Source: Treponema sp. UBA4377 (GTDB lineage: Bacteria > Spirochaetota > Spirochaetia > Treponematales > Treponemataceae). Taken from it: a stretch of 64,000 nt of DNA. The position numbers and the translations under genes are program-made. The notes below the pieces were generated by a model. That model ran no database searches. It saw only the letters and a program-made list of their open reading frames with translations, and was not told where the DNA came from. This document shows positions 59,244 to 64,000 of the stretch, piece after piece (within the stretch, counting starts at the first letter, position 1; each line of letters begins with the position of its first letter). The stretch lies in contig DGRX01000019.1 in assembly GCA_002391235.1 (NCBI GenBank), positions 1 through 64,000 of the forward strand, read 5' to 3'.

Positions 59244-60095
59244 ATGAACGTAATTTATTTTAGCGGAAGCGGGAACACAAGACATTGCGCGGAGCTTTTC
59301 GCCGGCGCGACTGGCGGAAAGGCCGTCTCAATCGAAAGCGACGAGGCGTTGGAAATTCTAAAAGGCGGAAATTGTTTGCAAGACCATAAGACGGGCGGCC
59401 AAGAGGCTTTACAGACCTTAACGGAGGCCGACGAAATCGCGCAAACCAACGAAGTTGCGTTAGCCTACCCCACCCACTACAGCGACGTTCCGCTAATCGT
59501 AAAAAACTTTATCGCCAAAAACGGCGCCTTGTTCAAAGGCAAAAAAGTTTTTGTCATCGTGACGATGGGCCTTTTTAGCGGCGACGGAGCGGGAATCGGA
59601 GCCAGGCTCTTAAAAAAGCAAGGCGCCAAAATTCTTGGCGGCCTTCACCTAAAAATGCCCGACTCAATCGGCGACGTTCCGATGCTAAAAAAACCGATGG
59701 CAAAAAACCTTGCGACAATAAGGCAAACAGAACAAAAAATCGCGCACGCGGTTGAGTCCACAAAAAACGGTTTCTACCCAAAAGACGGCCTTTCTTTTTG
59801 GCATTTCCTTGCAGGCCTTTTTGGCCAGCGCTTGTGGTTCATTCCGACAGTAAAAGCCTTGCGGTCAAAGCTAAAAATCGACGCGGAAAAGTGTTCCGGC
59901 TGCGGAGTCTGCGCGTCGGGCTGCCCAACAAAGTCAATCGCGATTCAAAAGGGCAAGGCCGTCTTTGCGCCAGGTTCCTGCACTCTTTGCTACCGCTGCG
60001 TAAACCACTGCCCCGCGCGTGCGATCACCCTTATCGGAAAGCGCGTTCTGGAGCAATGCCGTTACGACTTGTATGAAAAGGAGTTGCATAACTAA
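59244..60095 (+). CDS. EFR1-family flavodoxin-ferredoxin protein
   Basis: A 283-residue fusion. The N-terminus MNVIYFSGSGNTRHCAELF is a flavodoxin FMN-binding loop, and ALAYPTHYSDVPLIVKNFI and VTMGLFSGDG continue that fold. The C-terminal 80 residues bind two [4Fe-4S] clusters (CSGCGVCASGC-P and CTLCYRCVNHC-P). EFR1 proteins transfer electrons; the partner is unknown. AGGAGG precedes ATG 59244. The TetR gene upstream suggests inducible expression. Confidence 0.88.
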   Translation: MNVIYFSGSGNTRHCAELFAGATGGKAVSIESDEALEILKGGNCLQDHKTGGQEALQTLTEADEIAQTNEVALAYPTHYSDVPLIVKNFIAKNGALFKGKKVFVIVTMGLFSGDGAGIGARLLKKQGAKILGGLHLKMPDSIGDVPMLKKPMAKNLATIRQTEQKIAHAVESTKNGFYPKDGLSFWHFLAGLFGQRLWFIPTVKALRSKLKIDAEKCSGCGVCASGCPTKSIAIQKGKAVFAPGSCTLCYRCVNHCPARAITLIGKRVLEQCRYDLYEKELHN

Positions 60096-60117
60096 AAGGC
60101 TTCACAAGACCAAGACT

Positions 60118-60172
60118 TGTTGCAAGACCTTAACGGCGCGGGCGGCGAACTAAAAGGCTTCACTAACCATAA
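60118..60172 (+). repeat. imperfect direct repeat, left copy
   Basis: About 55 bases (TTGCAAGACCTTAACGGCG to CTTCACTAACCATAACG) that recur imperfectly at 60705-60757. The two copies flank the DUF2141 gene. They could mark a past insertion or duplication. Confidence 0.45.
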
Positions 60173-60203
60173 CGCGGGCGCGGCCCGCCCCAAAGGAGAC
60201 AGC

Positions 60204-60656
60204 ATGAACAAAAAAATATTAATATCGGCGGCTCTTATGGCGGCCTGCGCCTTTGCTTTTGGACAGGCCGTGCCGCAAGAGAGCGCGAAAAAGCGTTCCG
60301 TCCAAATCACGATAACAAATATCGCGACGCCAAGCGGAACAATCGTCCTTAGCGCGCACGACAGCGAAGAAAGCTTTAAAAAGAGAAAGCCCGTCCAAAC
60401 CGTCCGCGTCCCCGCAAGCGTTCCGTCCGTAACGATAGAACTAAGCCTTGAGAGCGGCGAATGCGCCTTTTGCGTTTTTCACGACACAAACGGCGACGGC
60501 GACCTTAACGCGGGCTTTATGGGAATCCCCAAAGAGCCCTTCGGCTTTTCCAACTACGACGGCAAAGGCCCTCCCGGAAATTTCAAAAAGCACAAGGTCG
60601 CCATTCCCGCAGGAACGGAAGCGCTCGCGCTGGAAATTCCTTTGGTTAAGTTTTAG
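60204..60656 (+). CDS. secreted DUF2141-family protein
   Basis: A 150-residue protein from ATG 60204 behind AAAGGAG. The N-terminus MNKKILISAALMAACAFAF followed by GQA is a signal peptide. The mature part (SGTIVLSAHDSEESFKKRK, CAFCVFHDTNGDGDLNAGFM, GIPKEPFGFSNYDG, KHKVAIPAGT) matches DUF2141, with a DTNGDGDLN calcium-like loop. It is probably periplasmic; the function is unknown. It is flanked by imperfect direct repeats. The longer upstream frame is rejected because it would bury the signal peptide. Confidence 0.82.
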   Translation: MNKKILISAALMAACAFAFGQAVPQESAKKRSVQITITNIATPSGTIVLSAHDSEESFKKRKPVQTVRVPASVPSVTIELSLESGECAFCVFHDTNGDGDLNAGFMGIPKEPFGFSNYDGKGPPGNFKKHKVAIPAGTEALALEIPLVKF

Positions 60657-60704
60657 ACTTAATGCAAGGCTTGACTGACCAAGAAGCGCCGCGGCTGAAA
60701 CCGC

Positions 60705-60757
60705 TTGCAAGGCCTTAACGCAGGCAGCGACCATAAGGCTTCACTGACTAAAAACGC
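60705..60757 (+). repeat. imperfect direct repeat, right copy
   Basis: TTGCAAGGCCTTAACGCAG to CTTCACTGACTAAAAACG, the partner of 60118-60172. A similar but shorter stretch, GGCTTGACTGACCAAGAAG, precedes it near 60666. Confidence 0.45.
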
Positions 60758-60807
60758 CGCCGCCTCTTTGGCTTGCCAACGCTCTTCAAGTTGGCTACAA
60801 TGGTCTC

Positions 60808-61776
60808 ATGACAAAAGGAAGGTTCGCTCCGTCGCCCAGCGGAAGAATGCACTTTGGGAACATTTACGCCGCGCTCATTTCTTGGCTGTCCGCAAAAAAA
60901 GACGGCGGCGCGTGGCTTTTGCGAATCGAAGACCTGGACAAGCAGCGCTGCAAGCGCGAGTGGGCCGACCGCCTGATGGACGACCTTTTGTGGCTGGGCC
61001 TGGACTGGGATGAAGGCCCTGGCAAAAAATCTTTGCAAGACCAAAACTGCACGGCGGCAAAATCATACTACCAATCCGAGCGCGATTCAATTTACAAAAA
61101 ATACTTTAGAGCGCTGGAAGAGCGCGGCCTTGTCTACGACTGCTTTTGCCGGCGAGCGGACTTATTGGCCGCCTCCGCTCCGCACGCAAGCGACGGAACT
61201 CCAATCTACGCCGGAACATGCCGCAAGCTTTCGGCGGCCGACCGCGAGCGGCTTTTAAAGGAACGTTCCCCCGCAAAGAGAATACGCCTCCCCGACCGCG
61301 AATCGATTTTTGTTGACGGCCATTACGGCCCGCAAAAATGCAAGCTCGCGCGCGACGCAGGCGACTTTATCATTCGCCGCGCCGACGGAAATTTTTCATA
61401 CCAGCTTGCAGTGGCCGTTGACGACGCGCTCATGGGCGTAACCCAAGTCGCGCGGGGACGAGACCTTCTTATGTCAACCCACCAGCAATTGTTTTTGTAC
61501 GAAGCGCTGGGATTGCAAAAGCCGAGGTTCCTGCACTTTCCGCTATTGGTTGACAAGGAAGGCCGCCGCCTTTCCAAGCGCGACAAGGATTTGGACATGG
61601 GCTATTTGCGAACGCGCTTTTCGCCCCAAGAAATCATCGGAAAGCTTATGTTTTTATGCGGCATGTCCCCGTCCTGCAAGCCGATGAATTTGCAAGAGGC
61701 TGCGGCCATTTTTGTCTGGAACAAGTTGCCGCAAGAGGATATCGTTGTGGGGGAATGGGGAAGGAAGGATTCGTAG
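60808..61776 (+). CDS. gluQ: glutamyl-Q tRNA(Asp) synthetase
   Basis: A 322-residue protein like the catalytic half of glutamyl-tRNA synthetase without the anticodon domain. The HIGH-like motif is PSGRMHFGN (10-18), LLRIEDLDKQR follows, the zinc site is CFCRR with YAGTC, and the KMSKS-like motif is RRLSKRDKDLD. GluQ enzymes attach glutamate to the queuosine of tRNA(Asp). The length is typical. It stands alone. Confidence 0.9.
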   Translation: MTKGRFAPSPSGRMHFGNIYAALISWLSAKKDGGAWLLRIEDLDKQRCKREWADRLMDDLLWLGLDWDEGPGKKSLQDQNCTAAKSYYQSERDSIYKKYFRALEERGLVYDCFCRRADLLAASAPHASDGTPIYAGTCRKLSAADRERLLKERSPAKRIRLPDRESIFVDGHYGPQKCKLARDAGDFIIRRADGNFSYQLAVAVDDALMGVTQVARGRDLLMSTHQQLFLYEALGLQKPRFLHFPLLVDKEGRRLSKRDKDLDMGYLRTRFSPQEIIGKLMFLCGMSPSCKPMNLQEAAAIFVWNKLPQEDIVVGEWGRKDS

Positions 61777-61852
61777 TTGACCTGAGCAGTTGTCGACTTT
61801 GAACTTATTGTTATACGATTATTTTATCTTTTTACCACAAAATGACAACGTT

Positions 61853-64000
61853 CTACGCCGCAATTACTCCGTGCAGATATGAAACAAATTCTGTAACGGA
61901 GATTACATTTCCATAAAACAACTCTGTAAAATCTTGATACTTAAATGGATCATCTTTTATAAGATTTTTAACTTCTATGTCACCATTCTGAAGAACAAAT
62001 GTTACAATCTGATGCAAGAATTCTTCCTGCGCGGAATTAAAGTTGTATTTTGAAAGATATTCGCCAAGGAGTTTTGTTACCGCTTCTGGATTCATTCCAA
62101 CAATTCTGCGAACAAAAACGCCAAAAGGCACGCCTTCTGAAATAGCGTCGTAATCGGCCTGTGTGCCAAGCTCTTCGCAAAGAATATGCTGCAAATCCTG
62201 AATGTCCTTTTCATTTAAAGGTTCGATATTTTTGATTTTGTTCACTGCCTCGCAATCTGTTGTTTCTGCCAAGTAATCAATCACTCTCTGCTTATAGTTT
62301 TTAAACTGAGGATTAATATGCTTTCCGTCTTTTTCAATTACTTCATCTTTGAAATTCGTTTCTACAGCTTTCTTTTTAGGACCATCAAGATACTTAATCA
62401 AATCTCTAACCTCAGAGCGAACTAGTTCCAGTTTAGAAACAGTAACTTCCGCCCAGAATTCTGTTGAAAGGAAAGTTTTTAGAATTTCAGACTTTTCCTT
62501 GATTTCAGGAATAGTCTGCATATCAAGCAGTTGGGAAATAATTGTAGTGACTTTCTGAAGCGGCTTGCTATAGTCTTCATCTCCAACCAAATGAGAAAGC
62601 TCAATATTAAACATCCAGACATCAAATACTTTTGCGCTGGATTCCCCTCCAATCGGATCAATTAAAGGAGTTATAACTTTCTTGATTTCTGCAAGCATCA
62701 ATGGTGTAACATAATCCCATGTCTTGCTGTCTGAATATTTATCAACCTCATTTAAGTTATAGCGGACATTGATGTGATTTTTATCAAGATTCTGAATTAA
62801 AGAAATAAGCTCACCTTTCCATTTCTGATAGAACTTAACGCGATCTTCATTTTTCTGATGCTCTCGCTTTTGAAGTTCGTAAACCATATCCAGTTTAAGT
62901 TCAAAGATTTTCTGGGAAAGGTTCAAGCCACCACCAGTAATCTTGCCCTTGGGATTTATGTCAAAGAAATCAAAATTGTCACAGAAGTCAAAAATATAGA
63001 AACCCTGTTTTTCAGAATAAGGCTTTAGCTCTGCATTTGTAATTCCTTCTTTTCCTTTTCCAAAGAATTCTTTTGAAGGGCTGAATACATTAAAATCTTT
63101 GCAGACACGAGTTCCGCGACCAATCATCTGCCAGAATTTAATTACGGAATACACTCTTTTAAAGAAAACAAGATTTAAAACTTCCGGCACGTCAATTCCT
63201 GTATCAAGCATATCTACTGAAACAGCAATTACAGGTTCCTTTTCCGGCATCTTAAAATCATCAATAATTGTTCCTGCTTTACTTACACTGTAATCTACAA
63301 GCTGGCAGTAATCATCTCCTTTGTCTGGATATACGTCCTTAAAAGTTTTTACGATTTTTTCTGCATGGTCGTGGTCTACTGCAAAGATAATAGACTTTCC
63401 AAGCCTTTCCCCATTATCTACGCGAAGCCCTTCATTCATCAATGTTTCAAGAACAAGTTTTATGGTCGGGATGTTGATGATATTTTTGTAAAACTCATTG
63501 CCCTGCTTTTCTTTTTGCGTCTCAGGCAATTCTTCTTCTTCGGCAAAAACCTCATCATATTCTTTCTTTTCAGCATCACTAAGTTCAGAATACTTAGCGC
63601 CATTTTTCAACCGCGCTGTTGTTTTGTCAATGGCGGCATAATCTACAAGAAATCCTTCTTGAACGGCGGTAGGGTAATCATAACTGAATGTCGGCTGCCC
63701 TACTTCAAGTCCAAATAATGAGTATGTATCTTCCTGACCTTCCTGGTCCTTTGGAGTTGCGGTAAGACCTAGAACAAGTGAATCAAAATAGTGGAAGATA
63801 GCCTGATATTTGTTGTAGCAGGAACGGTGACATTCATCGATGATGATTAAATCAAATCTGCCGACTCCAAATGTCTTTTCATCTGTATCAAGAAGATTAA
63901 GCATTGTAGGATAAGTGCTTAAAATAACATTCGCATCAAAATCACGCTGACTTCCGCTTACTTCTGAAATTGCGCAAAGAGTTGCATTAGGAAGGTATTT
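61853..64000 (-). CDS. hsdR: type I restriction enzyme R subunit (5' end missing)
   Basis: The frame is open from 61853 to the right edge, giving about 715 residues of a longer protein. Helicase motif II is FDLIIIDECHRSC, motif III LVLGLTATP, motif V VSVDMLDTGIDVPEV and motif VI WQMIGRGTRVC, so this is the SF2 translocase part plus the C-terminal helical domain. The N-terminal nuclease part lies outside. It moves DNA and cuts unmethylated foreign DNA with HsdM and HsdS, not visible here. The gene is clearly AT-richer than gluQ. Confidence 0.9.
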   Translation of the reverse strand, partial: KYLPNATLCAISEVSGSQRDFDANVILSTYPTMLNLLDTDEKTFGVGRFDLIIIDECHRSCYNKYQAIFHYFDSLVLGLTATPKDQEGQEDTYSLFGLEVGQPTFSYDYPTAVQEGFLVDYAAIDKTTARLKNGAKYSELSDAEKKEYDEVFAEEEELPETQKEKQGNEFYKNIINIPTIKLVLETLMNEGLRVDNGERLGKSIIFAVDHDHAEKIVKTFKDVYPDKGDDYCQLVDYSVSKAGTIIDDFKMPEKEPVIAVSVDMLDTGIDVPEVLNLVFFKRVYSVIKFWQMIGRGTRVCKDFNVFSPSKEFFGKGKEGITNAELKPYSEKQGFYIFDFCDNFDFFDINPKGKITGGGLNLSQKIFELKLDMVYELQKREHQKNEDRVKFYQKWKGELISLIQNLDKNHINVRYNLNEVDKYSDSKTWDYVTPLMLAEIKKVITPLIDPIGGESSAKVFDVWMFNIELSHLVGDEDYSKPLQKVTTIISQLLDMQTIPEIKEKSEILKTFLSTEFWAEVTVSKLELVRSEVRDLIKYLDGPKKKAVETNFKDEVIEKDGKHINPQFKNYKQRVIDYLAETTDCEAVNKIKNIEPLNEKDIQDLQHILCEELGTQADYDAISEGVPFGVFVRRIVGMNPEAVTKLLGEYLSKYNFNSAQEEFLHQIVTFVLQNGDIEVKNLIKDDPFKYQDFTELFYGNVISVTEFVSYLHGVIAA

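Overview
The window looks like chromosomal DNA of a spirochaete, most likely a host-associated Treponema. The reasons are short spirochaete-type lipoboxes (LAFSSC, LALFSC, TILASC), a large SUMF1/leucine-rich-repeat surface lipoprotein, a FecR-domain membrane protein beside a class III cyclase, PASTA and c-di-GMP proteins, and GCG-rich core codon use with frequent TTG and GTG starts. The core DNA is clearly GC-richer than several accessory islands (about 25.9-30.1, 47.8-49.6 and 61.8-64 kb). I saw no rRNA, tRNA, CRISPR array or intact insertion sequence.

Layout. 0-2.4 kb: minus-strand operon of an ATP-grasp enzyme, a single-domain response regulator and a secreted protein cut by the window edge. 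2.5-4.14 kb: three near-identical units of about 540 bp in tandem. Each encodes a 30-33 residue peptide with its own promoter and, convergently, a short antisense RNA with a consensus promoter and an intrinsic terminator. This is the layout of a type I toxin-antitoxin system and is the main discovery candidate. 4.17-4.85 kb: a VapBC-like type II module whose toxin is broken. 4.9-16.2 kb: surface and signalling cluster (SUMF1 lipoprotein, beta-barrel protein, FecR protein, adenylate/guanylate cyclase). 16.3-31.5 kb: adenine methylase, galE, DUF4143-type ATPase behind a four-fold operator array, SH3 lipoprotein, ABC-F protein, GGDEF protein, then an AT-rich island with a TPR protein, a HEPN-like protein and an intact VapBC pair, then a phosphoesterase and a lipoprotein.

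31.6-47.7 kb is mostly housekeeping: Na/Pi cotransporter; prfA, a GGDEF/EAL regulator and prmC in one operon; era; rluA-type synthase, rpiA, aroDE and a PASTA protein; and hisD-def-fmt. 47.8-49.6 kb is a restriction-modification pair (HhaI-like methylase, HinP1I-like nuclease, predicted site GCGC). 49.8-58 kb has an OFA-type transporter and a polyphosphate operon (glycosidase, ppx, ppk, adenine deaminase). 58.6-61.8 kb has a TetR regulator with an EFR1 flavodoxin-ferredoxin, a DUF2141 protein and gluQ. The window ends in a type I restriction HsdR gene.

Four families of dispersed or shared non-coding elements recur: a terminator-ended RNA-like element (five copies), a nested-hairpin REP-like element (three copies with compensatory changes), a two-hairpin element (two copies), and a promoter with a palindrome in its spacer (two genes). 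All structures were read by eye; none was computed.
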